From positions 1,178,001-1,242,000 of the forward strand of contig NZ_CP053832.1 in assembly GCF_013372225.1 (NCBI RefSeq): a DNA stretch of 64,000 nt, given 5' to 3'. Below are positions 25,086 through 34,748 of the stretch, one piece after another; the first letter of the stretch is position 1, and the number at the start of each line of letters is the position of its first letter. Position numbers and translations under genes: made by a program. The notes beneath the pieces were generated by a model. It saw only the letters and a list, made by a program, of their open reading frames with translations. It did not search any database and was not told the DNA's origin. The DNA comes from Campylobacter ureolyticus. Lineage in GTDB: Bacteria > Campylobacterota > Campylobacteria > Campylobacterales > Campylobacteraceae.

Positions 25086-26216
25086 TTAAGCCATTTTAGT
25101 TAAGTTAATTAAAAAAATATCTACTTCATCTTCTTGATTTTTTCTAAGTTTTTCACCTATTTCTTCATTTTTAAAACCAGCATTTATTATATCTTGTGCT
25201 CTTATTTTTGTTTTAAAAACATTATCGTAAATATCTAATTTTTTAGCTTTTTGTATTAGGTCTAAACTATCAAGTCCTAGCCAATTTTTCAAAGGCATCT
25301 TAAGCGATATCATAAGCAAATCTTTTAAGTTTGGATTTTTTACATATGGTTCATTTAAAATTTTTTTAAATTTAGTACTTAAGTTTAATCTTTTTAGAAC
25401 TTTTTCTTTGTTTAGGTTTAAAAAATTTAAAAGATTATAGAGAAAATACATCTCATTTTTAATAAATTTTGAGCCATTTTCTAGCTTTTTAGACAAAATT
25501 TCAAGATCATTTTTTGAAATTTTAGACAAAAATAAAAACTCAAAAATATTAAGCTCATAAATAAGCTCTAGTCCAACGCTTTGATGTTCCGCCTTAAAAA
25601 GCTTAATAAGCTCATTTTGAATTCTGTCACTACTAAGATCATTCAAGCTGATTGCTTTCATTAAATTTAAGCTTTTATTTTCAACCTTTAAATCAAATCT
25701 AGCAGCAAACTGAACAGCTCTTAACACTCTCAAACTATCTTCACAAAAGGTATTTTTATCAACAACTTTTAAAATTTTGTTTTTTAAATCATTAGCTCCA
25801 TCATAAAAATCTAATATCTCGCCATTAAAGATATTTATCATAATAGAATTAATAGTAAAATCACGCCTTTTTGCAGCTATTTTTTCATTATTGCAAATTT
25901 TAACTTCAAAGCCACAATGTCCGTAGCTTACCTTATTTTCAATTCTTGGCAGTGATAAATCAAAATTTTTATACTTATAAACAAAAAAGCTTTTTCCAAC
26001 ACCGCTTGCACCAAGCTTATTCATTAAAATTTCAAAGTCTTGCTCATTTATATCATAAATTTCTATATCAATGTCAAAAGAATTAATGCCTAAAAAATAA
26101 TCTCTTACAAAACCACCTACAAAATATGCTCTTTTAGTGTGTTTTGAAAGTAATTCTTTAATTTTTATAAAATCACTGTTTTTGGATATCGCTAATTCGT
26201 TTATCGATATTTGCAA
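25086..26216 (-). CDS. cca: CCA tRNA nucleotidyltransferase / poly(A) polymerase family
   Basis: 376 residues. The nucleotidyltransferase head has YFVGGFVRDYFLGI, the catalytic pair in FDIDIEIYD, and RRDFTINSIMINIF. A neck (RVLRAVQFAARFDL) and long helical tail follow. It adds or repairs the 3' CCA of tRNAs, although the two tRNAs seen here already encode CCA. The start overlaps the previous gene by about 44 bases if the first Met is used; a slightly later start is possible. Confidence 0.85.
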   Translation of the reverse strand: MQISINELAISKNSDFIKIKELLSKHTKRAYFVGGFVRDYFLGINSFDIDIEIYDINEQDFEILMNKLGASGVGKSFFVYKYKNFDLSLPRIENKVSYGHCGFEVKICNNEKIAAKRRDFTINSIMINIFNGEILDFYDGANDLKNKILKVVDKNTFCEDSLRVLRAVQFAARFDLKVENKSLNLMKAISLNDLSSDRIQNELIKLFKAEHQSVGLELIYELNIFEFLFLSKISKNDLEILSKKLENGSKFIKNEMYFLYNLLNFLNLNKEKVLKRLNLSTKFKKILNEPYVKNPNLKDLLMISLKMPLKNWLGLDSLDLIQKAKKLDIYDNVFKTKIRAQDIINAGFKNEEIGEKLRKNQEDEVDIFLINLTKMA

Positions 26217-26565
26217 GTAAAAACTCCATAAATTTCAAGCTCAACTCAACTCTTGCCTCAATATCTCCTTTATCAAAGCTATTAAGCCCATCAAATAATA
26301 CTAAAATTCGCTCTTTTATTTTTAGTAAAAATTCTTCTTGGCTTAAAATATTTACTGAATTTATTTCTTCATGCTCTTTTAAATTTTCACTATTTTCTTC
26401 TAGTTTTTGCAAGTAATCATATTGTTTTTCTTCGGCATTGTCTATAATATTTTTACTATTGTTATCTTCTTTAAACTCAAGCTCATCGGAATTTTCATCA
26501 AAGTTTAGTTGATTTGAATTTTTTAATTCTTCTATTATTTTTTTAGTAATTTCTTCTATCTTCAT
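26173..26565 (-). CDS. Acidic hypothetical protein
   Basis: 130 residues from ATG 26565, which overlaps the previous stop (ATGA); the longer frame to 26580 is less likely. Very acidic, Asn/Glu-rich middle (DENSDELEFKEDNNSKN) and a C-terminal helical part (RILVLFDGLNSFDKGDIEARV). This resembles a conserved campylobacterial hypothetical (a CiaD-like layout), but I would not assign it. It lies between the TPR-like peptide and cca in the leuB operon. Confidence 0.6.
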   Translation of the reverse strand: MKIEEITKKIIEELKNSNQLNFDENSDELEFKEDNNSKNIIDNAEEKQYDYLQKLEENSENLKEHEEINSVNILSQEEFLLKIKERILVLFDGLNSFDKGDIEARVELSLKFMEFLLANIDKRISDIQKQ

Positions 26566-26792
26566 ATATCTACAAGCCACCTTTTAAATTTATTGATATC
26601 TTTTTCATCTGTGCTTAAAAAAAGAGCAAGCATTGGATTTTCTAAGTTTTTCTTAACTCTAATAAGACCAAGTTTTGCTTTTTCATCATCTGGGTAAATA
26701 TCTAAGATATCTTTGTAAATTTTACCAGCATCGTTAAGAAGCCCTTGTGATTCATAAATCAGGGCTTTTGTAAGATTATCTTTCATCATCAT
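26562..26792 (-). CDS. TPR-like hypothetical protein
   Basis: 76 residues opening with three Met codons and then [23 protein letters not shown]. The helical pair [18 protein letters not shown] / [14 protein letters not shown] is one tetratricopeptide-type repeat. It overlaps the end of leuB by 17 bases and the next gene by four, so it is co-translated. Conserved next to leuB in related genomes as far as I recall. Function unknown. Confidence 0.65.
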   Translation of the reverse strand: MMMKDNLTKALIYESQGLLNDAGKIYKDILDIYPDDEKAKLGLIRVKKNLENPMLALFLSTDEKDINKFKRWLVDI

Positions 26793-27852
26793 TTATATAA
26801 TTACTTATGATTGAGCCCATATCGCCTGTTGTGCAAACTTCCTTAGCGCCGTAGTTTGCGATATCTTTTGTCCTATAGCCATCTCTTAAAACTTTTTTAA
26901 CCGCATCTTCTATGGCTTTTGCAGCTTGGTTTTCTTCAAAGGCATATTTTAACATCATTGCCGCACTTAAAATTGTAGCAATTGGATTTGCAATACCTTG
27001 TTTTGCGATATCTGGTGCTGAACCATGAATTGGCTCAAAAATACCAACTTTTCCCCCAATGCTTGCACTTGGTAAAAGACCGATTGACCCACAAATCATA
27101 CTTGCTTCATCGCTTAAAATATCGCCAAATAAATTCTCAGTTAAAAGCACATCAAATTGTTTTGGGTCTTTAACCATTTGCATAGCAGCATTATCAACAT
27201 ACATATAATCAAGCCTAACATCAGCATATTTTTTAGCGACATTTGCCACAACTTCACGCCAAAGTTGGCTAGTTTCAAGCACATTTGCTTTATCTACTAA
27301 AGTTACTTTTTTATTTCTTTTTAAAGCTGCTTCAAATGCTATTTGTGTTATTCTTTCAATCTCTTCTTTTGAGTAAATCATAGTATTATAAGCGCTATTT
27401 TCTTCTTTTTTTCTTGGCTGTCCAAAATAAAGCCCACCGGTTAATTCTCTAACTACAAGCACATCAACGCCTTTTAAAATATCAGGCTTTATAGTTGATG
27501 CTTCAACTAGTTCATCAAACACAATAGCAGGACGAAGATTTGCAAATGCACCAAGATCTTTTCTAAGTTTTAAAAGCCCACTTTCAGGACGAAGTTCTCC
27601 TTCTAAGTTGTCCCATTTAGGTCCTCCTATAGCACCAAGCAAGACCGCATCAGAGTTTAGAGCTGTTTCAAGAGTCTCAACTGGGATTGGACTTCCTAAG
27701 ACATCTATTGCCTCACCACCTAATAAAACATGCTCATAGTTTAACTCAAATTCAAATTTGCTCGAAACTGTATCTAAAACCTTTATAGCCTCATCAACTA
27801 TTTCAGGCCCGATTCCATCGCCTTTTATAACACAAATATTATATCTTTTCAC
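26776..27852 (-). CDS. leuB: 3-isopropylmalate dehydrogenase
   Basis: 358 residues. [57 protein letters not shown] and the Asp-rich [17 protein letters not shown] define LeuB. It oxidises and decarboxylates 3-isopropylmalate in leucine synthesis. It follows leuD by three bases. leuA and leuC are elsewhere. Confidence 0.95.
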   Translation of the reverse strand: MKRYNICVIKGDGIGPEIVDEAIKVLDTVSSKFEFELNYEHVLLGGEAIDVLGSPIPVETLETALNSDAVLLGAIGGPKWDNLEGELRPESGLLKLRKDLGAFANLRPAIVFDELVEASTIKPDILKGVDVLVVRELTGGLYFGQPRKKEENSAYNTMIYSKEEIERITQIAFEAALKRNKKVTLVDKANVLETSQLWREVVANVAKKYADVRLDYMYVDNAAMQMVKDPKQFDVLLTENLFGDILSDEASMICGSIGLLPSASIGGKVGIFEPIHGSAPDIAKQGIANPIATILSAAMMLKYAFEENQAAKAIEDAVKKVLRDGYRTKDIANYGAKEVCTTGDMGSIISNYINDDER

Positions 27853-27855
27853 TTT

Positions 27856-28341
27856 TTATTTCCTTAAAATGTTTTCTTTTGCATAATTTATTAATCCACC
27901 TGATTTTAAAAGTTCTTGCATAAATTCAGGAATTGGTTCAAATTTATACTTTTCGTTTTTAGTCAAATTTGTAATCACACCACTATTTATATCTATTTTA
28001 ATCTCATCATTTTCATCTATTTTATCACTATCTTTGCATTCAAGTATCAAAAGTCCTGTATTAAAACTATTTCTATAAAAAATTCTCGCAAAAGATTTGG
28101 CTATTACAGCGCCTATTCCAGCTGCTTTTAAAGCTATTGGAGCATGCTCTCTACTACTTCCACAGCCAAAGTTTTCTCCAGCAACGATAATATCTCCGTT
28201 TTTAACATTTTTAGAAAAATCTTTATCTTTATCTTCCATTATATGTGTTGCTAAAATTTTTGGATCTGATGTGTTTAAATATCTTGCAGCAATAATTATG
28301 TCAGTATCGATATTATCTCCAAATTTCCAAACTTTTGCCAT
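27856..28341 (-). CDS. leuD: 3-isopropylmalate dehydratase small subunit
   Basis: 161 residues, short LeuD type. [35 protein letters not shown] and [16 protein letters not shown] are diagnostic. It pairs with LeuC to isomerise isopropylmalate. First gene of the leuD-leuB run. The plus strand upstream is free of genes for about 200 bases up to the divergent DUF4405-like gene. Confidence 0.95.
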   Translation of the reverse strand: MAKVWKFGDNIDTDIIIAARYLNTSDPKILATHIMEDKDKDFSKNVKNGDIIVAGENFGCGSSREHAPIALKAAGIGAVIAKSFARIFYRNSFNTGLLILECKDSDKIDENDEIKIDINSGVITNLTKNEKYKFEPIPEFMQELLKSGGLINYAKENILRK

Positions 28342-28549
28342 TTTTTTCCTTCAAAATAAAATCGTAAGCTATGATTTTACCAAAAAAATATAAACTAAGG
28401 CTTTAAAATCATTAAATTCAAAAAAATAAACAAAAAAAATTGATGAAATTATTTTATAAATTATTATATGTATTTTAAAAATTTCACAAAAAATTAACAA
28501 TTTTTTCTTAAACTTTCGCAAATTTTTAATAATTATAAGGAGATTTAAG

Positions 28550-29050
28550 ATGAAAATAAAGCAAAAATTTGCAACACCGATTGCTTTATGGAGTTTTTTA
28601 ATAGTTGGATTAAGTGGAATTTTAATGTTCATTGATTTTAAAACAAAAAACTTAACTTTAATACACGAATATGTTGGATTAATACTTATTTTAGGTATTT
28701 TTTTACATTCAATAGCAAATTTAAAACCATTTAAAAGCCATTTTACAAAAGAAAAAGGAGTTGTTTTTGGTATTGTTTTTATTGCAATCTGTGTAGTTTT
28801 TTATCTGTTTTATCCGCAGCCAAAAAATATGAAAAAAGGAAAAATTTTAAACGATGTATTGCAAACTTCTCTTAATAAAAGCGTTAATGATACACTTTCT
28901 TATTTTGATATAAACAAAGATAGTTTTTCTAAATTTTGTTCTAAAAACAGCTTTGATTGTTTAAATTTACAGATAAATTTAAAAGAATTTGCCATTAAAA
29001 ATTCAAAAAAACCTAATGAATTAGCAGTTGAAATTTTTACTTTAAAATAA
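28550..29050 (+). CDS. DUF4405-like membrane protein
   Basis: 166 residues. Three N-terminal membrane helices carry the pattern TPIALWSFLIVGLSGILMF, LIHEYVGLILILGIFLHSI and a third helix near 80. The His residues in helix 2 (HEY ... HS) are placed as possible haem ligands, as in DUF4405 and cytochrome-b-like proteins. The soluble tail (DTLSYFDINKDSFSKF ... DCLNLQINL) reads like the helix-turn tail of these proteins. AAGGAG before the start. Possibly membrane electron transport; unproven. Confidence 0.65.
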   Translation: MKIKQKFATPIALWSFLIVGLSGILMFIDFKTKNLTLIHEYVGLILILGIFLHSIANLKPFKSHFTKEKGVVFGIVFIAICVVFYLFYPQPKNMKKGKILNDVLQTSLNKSVNDTLSYFDINKDSFSKFCSKNSFDCLNLQINLKEFAIKNSKKPNELAVEIFTLK

Positions 29051-29177
29051 AGTTAAGCTTATTTGTAACAAATTTTCCATTTTAATGAGCAAAAACTGGT
29101 AAAAATCATTTTTATAGCTGCTTTAAAAACAAAACTTGATAAAATGAAACGATGAATTCATTTTAAAGGAGTGAGTA

Positions 29178-30476
29178 ATGAAAAAAGTTTTTGGCTGGTA
29201 TTTTAAAGCAAACTTAGCATATAGAATACTAGGAGCTTTAGTAATTGGCTCTATTATCGGAATGATAGTTCCAAAAGGAGTGATTTTATTTGGAAATACA
29301 ACTTTACTTAGCGTAATAGCACCATTTGGAGATCTTTTTATAAGACTTTTAAAGATGATAATCGTGCCAATTATTGTAGCTTCTCTTATCATGGGAACAA
29401 GTTCGATTGAGCCATCAAAACTTGGAAGAGTTGGTGGAAAAGCAGTATTTTTTTACTTTGCAACAACTCTTTTTGCTATTGTCATAGGTTTAGCCTGTGC
29501 TTTTGTTTTTCGTCCTGGAAGCGGGCTTGATCTAAGCGATGCATCAGTTGCTGTTTCTAAAACTGCAAATGCACCAAGCATTAGCGAAATATTTTTAAGC
29601 ATAGTTCCTACAAATCCAATTAGCTCTATGGCAAATACAGATGTCTTGGCAATAATTTGTTTTTGTATATTCTTTGGTGTTGGCTTAGCCTTTTGTAAAG
29701 AAAGCAATGATGAGAGGATAAAAAACTCAGCAAATACAGTTTTTAACTTTTTTGATGGTATTAGTGAAATAATGTTTAAAATGGTTAGATGGATTATGGA
29801 GTATGCTCCAATTGGTGTTTTTGCCTTAATGTTTGCTGTGTTTAATAAAAGTGGAGCTGGAGCTTTCTCATCGCTTGCAAATGTTACAATAGCACTTTAT
29901 GTAGGACTTGCACTTCAAGTAATTTTAGTTTATTGTGGAATTTGCCTCATTATGAAACTAAATCCGGTTGATTTTATAAAAAAAGTAAAAGATCCTATGC
30001 TTACAGCTTTCGTTACAAGAAGCTCAAACGCAACTTTGCCTATTTCTATGGATACAGCCGAGCATAAAATGGGTGTTCCAAAAGGAGTTTATAGCTTTGT
30101 TTTACCTGTTGGAGCAACTGTAAATATGAATGGAACTACCGTTTATCTTGGAGTTTGCTCTCTTTTTATAGCAAATGCTTGTGGGATTGATCTAACTATG
30201 GGGCATTATATAACTATTGTTATCACCTCTATATTAGCAGCTATTGGAACAGCAGGAATTCCTGGAGCAGGAGCTATAATGCTTCTTTTAATACTTGAAT
30301 CAATTGGTCTAAAAGTTGAAGGAAATGTCGCAATTGCCTATGGTATGATTTTGGGAATAGATGCAATTTTAGATATGGGAAGAACTTCTATGAATGTCGT
30401 TGGAGATGTTGTAGCTTCTATTTGGGTTGCTAAAACCGAAGGCGAACTTGATGAAAGTAAATGGGAACATATCTAA
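29178..30476 (+). CDS. Dicarboxylate/amino acid:cation symporter (DAACS family)
   Basis: 432 residues, eight helices plus two re-entrant loops. Substrate-binding landmarks are AFVTRSSNATLPISM (Ser-rich hairpin), ATVNMNGTTVYLGV, GTAGIPGAGAIML and the DAILDMGRTSMNVVGD helix. Family transporters take up glutamate, aspartate or C4-dicarboxylates, the main carbon sources of campylobacters. Strong AAAGGAG ribosome site. Stand-alone, with a terminator behind. Confidence 0.9.
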   Translation: MKKVFGWYFKANLAYRILGALVIGSIIGMIVPKGVILFGNTTLLSVIAPFGDLFIRLLKMIIVPIIVASLIMGTSSIEPSKLGRVGGKAVFFYFATTLFAIVIGLACAFVFRPGSGLDLSDASVAVSKTANAPSISEIFLSIVPTNPISSMANTDVLAIICFCIFFGVGLAFCKESNDERIKNSANTVFNFFDGISEIMFKMVRWIMEYAPIGVFALMFAVFNKSGAGAFSSLANVTIALYVGLALQVILVYCGICLIMKLNPVDFIKKVKDPMLTAFVTRSSNATLPISMDTAEHKMGVPKGVYSFVLPVGATVNMNGTTVYLGVCSLFIANACGIDLTMGHYITIVITSILAAIGTAGIPGAGAIMLLLILESIGLKVEGNVAIAYGMILGIDAILDMGRTSMNVVGDVVASIWVAKTEGELDESKWEHI

Positions 30477-30484
30477 ATTTTAAA

Positions 30485-30512
30485 TTTTAAGAGGTAAAAA
30501 CGCCTCTTAAAA
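30485..30512 (+). terminator. Terminator after the symporter gene
   Basis: TTTTAAGAGG pairs with CCTCTTAAAA over an eight-base loop, followed by TTACTTTTTAATT. Confidence 0.7.
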
Positions 30513-30917
30513 TTACTTTTTAATTCCATAAAACTCATAAAAATAAATTTATTGTATTTTAATATTTTTGAAGCTTTCTTTGTAAGGTTTTTAATCTCAA
30601 ATTTAATTTTATAAAATTTAAATTGCTAAAAATTTTTTTATTTAAAAAAATAGTAGATAAAAATTTAACTAATTTATCTAAACAGTAATTTTAAATAAAA
30701 AGTAAAAACTACTTATTCTACAAATAAATAAATTCTAAAATTTTACATAAATATCAGCTAAACTTTAAAAATAGTAAAAATTTAAAACAATATTTCAAAA
30801 AAGCTTAAAAATATCTTTGTTTTTCAATTTTTTCACCAAAATTTTATAAATTTGTAATTTTAGCATAATTTTCCTTAAAAATATATTTTATTTAAGTTAT
30901 TTTTAATAAAATTTCGG
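30513..30917. other. Gene-free AT-rich spacer
   Basis: About 400 bases, well over 80% A+T, stops in all frames and no hairpin of note. It separates the symporter from rpoD and may hold rpoD control sites, but none can be pointed to. Confidence 0.6.
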
Positions 30918-30923
30918 TATAAT
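30918..30923 (+). promoter_or_regulatory. -10 element of rpoD
   Basis: GGTATAAT, an extended -10, 42 bases ahead of the ATG. AAAGGAG at 30949-30955 is the ribosome site for ATG 30965. Confidence 0.6.
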
Positions 30924-30964
30924 TAATTCCTTTATTGCTACAAACTACAAAGGAGTTTCCCACT

Positions 30965-32854
30965 ATGCCATCAAATGCAAAAAAACCACTTACCACAAAA
31001 CAATCATTAGAAGAAGTTGAAGAGCTTTTTAAAGAAAATGAAAAAGGATATGTAACATACGAAAAACTTATTAAGCTTTTTGATAAAAGTCCAACCCAAG
31101 CAAATACTAAAAAAATAGAGTCTTTAGCTAACAAACATAAAGTTACCTTAAAAACCTCAGCCGAAGTTGCAGAAATAAAAAATATTGAAGATGCCAAAAA
31201 AAAGGCATTAAAAGCTAAAAAATATATAGAAGAAAATTTAGATGAAGAATTTGATATAACAAATGAAACAGAACTTTTAGAATGGGGAAGAAGTGAAAAT
31301 CCTGTAAGAATGTATTTAAGAGAAATGGGGCAAATTTCACTTCTAACAAAAGAAGAAGAAATTGAAATAAGCAAGCAAATAGAGCTTGGTGAAGATATTA
31401 TAATAGATGCTTTTTGTTCGGTTCCATATTTAATAGACTTTATACTTGATTATAAAGTTCCTTTAATAAATCGCGAAAGAAGAGTAAAAGAGCTATTTAA
31501 AAACTTTGATGAAGATAATAACGAAGAAGATGATATAGAAGATGAGGATTTTGAAGAAAGCGAAGAAGATAAAAACTCAAATAGAGAAAAAAGAAACGAT
31601 AAAAGAGCTATAAGAGTCACAGAAAGCTTTAAAGCACTAGAAAAAGCTAAAAAAGACTGGCTTAAATATGCAGAAAAAAATGAGGATATTATAAAAGAAG
31701 GTGAAGATATGCTTTACGCAAAACTTAGCCTTACTTTTAAAAAGAAAATTTTAAAAGAAAAACTTATGGATCTAGGCCCTACAAGCAAGCTTATCAATGA
31801 GATAGTTAAACAGATGGAAACTGCTTTAAAAAGCGACGATCATTTTGAAAAAGAACTCAAAAGACTTGAATATAGACTTCCTCTTTTTAGCCCAGAGCTT
31901 AAGGAAAATCATGCTAAAATTTTAAAAGATATCACAAAATTAAGTAAAGATGAAATAACTGAAAGAGTTCCTGAGGCAACTATGGTTTCTACATATGTCG
32001 ATATCAAAAAACTTTTCCAAACAAAAGAGGCAAGTAAAGATAGTTTTGATATGGATCCAAAAAGACTAGAAGTTATTTTGGAACAAATTAAAAGAGGTAA
32101 AAATATTTCAGATCGAGCAAAAGGTAAAATGGCAAGATCAAATTTAAGACTTGTTGTAAGTATAGCTAAGCGATATACTAACCGCGGACTTCCATTTTTA
32201 GATCTCATACAAGAGGGAAATATTGGATTGATGAAAGCAGTTGATAAATTTGAGTATAAAAAGGGTTATAAATTTTCAACATATGCGACTTGGTGGATAA
32301 GACAGGCTATTTCAAGAGCAATTGCTGATCAAGCAAGAACTATAAGAATTCCTATACATATGATAGAGACAATCAATAGAATAAATAAAATAAATAGAAA
32401 ATATATCCAAGAAGAAGGAAAAGAAGCAGATATTAATGTAATTGCTGAAGAAATTGGCATGAGTGTAGATAAAGTAAAGCAAGTTATTAAAATAACAAAA
32501 GAACCAATAAGCCTTGAAGCACCAATTGGAAATGAAGATGATGGAAAATTTGGTGATTTTGTAGAAGATAAAAGCTCACCTTCACCTATAGATAACGTGT
32601 TAAATGATGATTTAAAAGAGCAAATTGACGCGGTTTTAGAGCAACTAAATGAAAGAGAAAGAACTGTTATTAGAATGCGTTTTGGGTTATTGGATGATGA
32701 AAGCGATAGAACATTAGAAGAAATTGGAAAAGCACTTAACATAACAAGAGAAAGAGTTCGCCAAATAGAAAGCTCAGCGATAAAAAAACTAAAACATCCA
32801 AAAATTGGAAGAGACCTTAAGAATTATATAGAAATGAACTTTTTGAAAAATTAA
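30965..32854 (+). CDS. rpoD: RNA polymerase primary sigma factor
   Basis: 629 residues from ATG 30965; the TTG ten codons earlier lacks a ribosome site. Region 1.2 is [19 protein letters not shown] long acidic non-conserved block ([16 protein letters not shown]) follows. Region 2 is [19 protein letters not shown] with the promoter-melting [17 protein letters not shown]. Region 4.2 ends [19 protein letters not shown]. It reads the TATAAT -10 elements seen across this window. Confidence 0.97.
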   Translation: MPSNAKKPLTTKQSLEEVEELFKENEKGYVTYEKLIKLFDKSPTQANTKKIESLANKHKVTLKTSAEVAEIKNIEDAKKKALKAKKYIEENLDEEFDITNETELLEWGRSENPVRMYLREMGQISLLTKEEEIEISKQIELGEDIIIDAFCSVPYLIDFILDYKVPLINRERRVKELFKNFDEDNNEEDDIEDEDFEESEEDKNSNREKRNDKRAIRVTESFKALEKAKKDWLKYAEKNEDIIKEGEDMLYAKLSLTFKKKILKEKLMDLGPTSKLINEIVKQMETALKSDDHFEKELKRLEYRLPLFSPELKENHAKILKDITKLSKDEITERVPEATMVSTYVDIKKLFQTKEASKDSFDMDPKRLEVILEQIKRGKNISDRAKGKMARSNLRLVVSIAKRYTNRGLPFLDLIQEGNIGLMKAVDKFEYKKGYKFSTYATWWIRQAISRAIADQARTIRIPIHMIETINRINKINRKYIQEEGKEADINVIAEEIGMSVDKVKQVIKITKEPISLEAPIGNEDDGKFGDFVEDKSSPSPIDNVLNDDLKEQIDAVLEQLNERERTVIRMRFGLLDDESDRTLEEIGKALNITRERVRQIESSAIKKLKHPKIGRDLKNYIEMNFLKN

Positions 32855-32872
32855 ATATATCTAAAAATATAA

Positions 32873-32913
32873 ATGGCTCTTTTAAAATAAAAACAAACAT
32901 TTTAAAGAGCCAT
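32873..32913 (+). terminator. Terminator after rpoD
   Basis: ATGGCTCTTTTAAAAT and ATTTTAAAGAGCCAT form a stem of about 15 bp with one bulged base, followed by ATCTTTA. Confidence 0.65.
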
Positions 32914-33381
32914 ATCTTTACTAATGATGATTTTTTTATAAAAATATTTAAATTTTCTATAAAAAATGTCAAGATAATTTATTTTTACTTTTTAATTAAC
33001 ATTTTATTATATAAATAAAAAATTTTAATGCACCGAAAATTTTTTTTAAAAAAGACCCAAATTTAGCAGTATTATTAACAAGCAAAATAAATGCACTACT
33101 CTATCCAATATATGAAAAAATATTAAAAATTTTAACGAACAATAATCAATTAATATAATTTATAGATAGCTTTAAAAATCCTAGATTTTATTAATAATTT
33201 TTTTTGAATAAAATTAATAAAATAACTCTATATATTTAAAAAAATATTCTTATAAGATGGAGTTAAAATAATTATATTTTCGAGTAGCTCCATAAATAAA
33301 AATTTATTTTAAAACATTCTAAATTTACAGCACTACATAAAAATCATCGATAAGATGATATTTAAAATTCCATCTTATTTT
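32914..33381. other. Gene-poor stretch with a coding-like scrap
   Basis: AT-rich, no full gene. At about 33050-33160 a plus-strand frame reads DPNLAVLLTSKINALLYP then IYEKILKILTNNNQLI and a stop. It looks like the tail of a lost gene, with no start or ribosome site. No other structure was noted. Confidence 0.35.
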
Positions 33382-33939
33382 TTACTGTATTGAATGGGCT
33401 ATATAACCTGTTTCTTTTGATATGGTGATAATGCCATTTTTATTTCCACCATCGCTTATTGTTATATTGCAATCATTTTGTAAAAGCCCTCTTTCACCAA
33501 CCACGCCTAAAAAATTAGAATAAGGTCTTCCTATCTCATCAAATATTATCTCAGTTTGTCCATTATTTCCACATGTAGAAATTATGCTTGTTATGCCATA
33601 TTTTCTTTCAAGATTTAGCTCAGGTGAGCCTGTTGGATTTAAGTCCTTGCCTGGTGCTTGTGGATTTTTAGCATTTGTATTTCCTGAAGTTATAGAATAA
33701 CTATTATTATTAAAAGTTATTTTCCATCTGTTTCGATACCAGTTAGAATCTCTAGGATTATATTTATTATCTAGCATTGCAAGATGTTGTGTGTATCTTA
33801 CATGTGAAGCTACTTGATTAGTTGCTTCAACTAAGGTATCTCTATCTACTCTAGGTATGACAGCAACAGCCAAAATACCAACAACAACTATTATCATAAT
33901 AAGTTCAATCATTGTAAAAGCTTTTTTATAACACTTCAT
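33382..33939 (-). CDS. Prepilin-type (pseudopilin) protein, copy 1
   Basis: 185 residues from ATG 33939 (MKCYKKAFTMIELIM). Short basic leader, then A|FTMIEL, the prepilin peptidase site with Glu5, and a 20-residue hydrophobic helix (IMIIVVVGILAVAVIP). The globular part includes HVRYTQHLAMLDNKYNP and ITISDGGNK. By family it is a minor or major pseudopilin of a type II secretion/DNA-uptake-type filament. It is a tandem relative of the next gene (see 34008), with near-identical first 70 residues and a diverged end. Confidence 0.85.
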   Translation of the reverse strand: MKCYKKAFTMIELIMIIVVVGILAVAVIPRVDRDTLVEATNQVASHVRYTQHLAMLDNKYNPRDSNWYRNRWKITFNNNSYSITSGNTNAKNPQAPGKDLNPTGSPELNLERKYGITSIISTCGNNGQTEIIFDEIGRPYSNFLGVVGERGLLQNDCNITISDGGNKNGIITISKETGYIAHSIQ

Positions 33940-34007
33940 AAAAACCAACCTTTTTGTATAAATATTTAAAATTATAGCATATTTTTATAAAAACTTAGAT
34001 AAAAAAT

Positions 34008-34715
34008 CTATTCTATATTATATGTCACATATCCAGTTTCTGCATATATTGTAATAATAGCTTTTTTATCTGTGTCATCTATTAAAGTTATAGTGCAATT
34101 ATCGTTTAAATATCTTTGCACGGATTCTTCATAAGTTATTTTATCATAATTACCAGTCGTAGCAACTTTTTGCATTGGTCTTCCTGTTTCATCAAATGAA
34201 ATTGATTTATTCTTATTATTATTTTTAGTCCCTCCCCCGCAGCTTTGAGAGAAATTAATTTCTTTTATACCGTATTTTTTCTCTATATTTAAATTTGGAT
34301 TTCTCTTTGCCTTATCAGAATTTGACATACCACTCCAACCAGCACTTAAATATCTATTTGGATTATTCGGATCTTTTGCCACTTCGTTTGATGAGTTTAA
34401 ATTTCCACTTACTGTTGTATCGCTATAAATTTGATAAGTTAAGCAGTTTCCTTGGCAGCCATTTTTATTAATAGAGTAAGCATTTGCACTAAATTCTATC
34501 ATCCACCTTTTTTTATACCAGTTAGGATCTTTTGGATTGTACTTATTATCCATCATTGCAAGGTGTTGTGTGTATCTTATGTGTGATACTATTTGATTTG
34601 TTGCTTCAAGTAAAGTATCTCTGTCTATTCTGGGTATAATGGCAATAGATAAAATCCCCACAACCACTATTATCATGATAAGCTCAATCATAGTAAAAGC
34701 TTTTTTATAAAACAT
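34008..34715 (-). CDS. Prepilin-type (pseudopilin) protein, copy 2
   Basis: 235 residues. MFYKKAFTMIELIMIIVVV gives the same leader, cleavage site and helix as copy 1. HIRYTQHLAMMDNKYNPKD is shared. The globular domain is 50 residues longer, with a Cys pair (NGCQGNCLTYQ) absent from copy 1 and another Cys near SQSCGGGTKNN. The C-terminus (TIYAETGYVTYNIE) matches copy 1 (TISKETGYIAHSIQ). The two arose by duplication. Transcribed in the same direction as the GT39-like gene upstream. Confidence 0.85.
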   Translation of the reverse strand: MFYKKAFTMIELIMIIVVVGILSIAIIPRIDRDTLLEATNQIVSHIRYTQHLAMMDNKYNPKDPNWYKKRWMIEFSANAYSINKNGCQGNCLTYQIYSDTTVSGNLNSSNEVAKDPNNPNRYLSAGWSGMSNSDKAKRNPNLNIEKKYGIKEINFSQSCGGGTKNNNKNKSISFDETGRPMQKVATTGNYDKITYEESVQRYLNDNCTITLIDDTDKKAIITIYAETGYVTYNIE

Positions 34716-34748
34716 ATATAATCCTATAAAGTAATTTTATACATTGTA

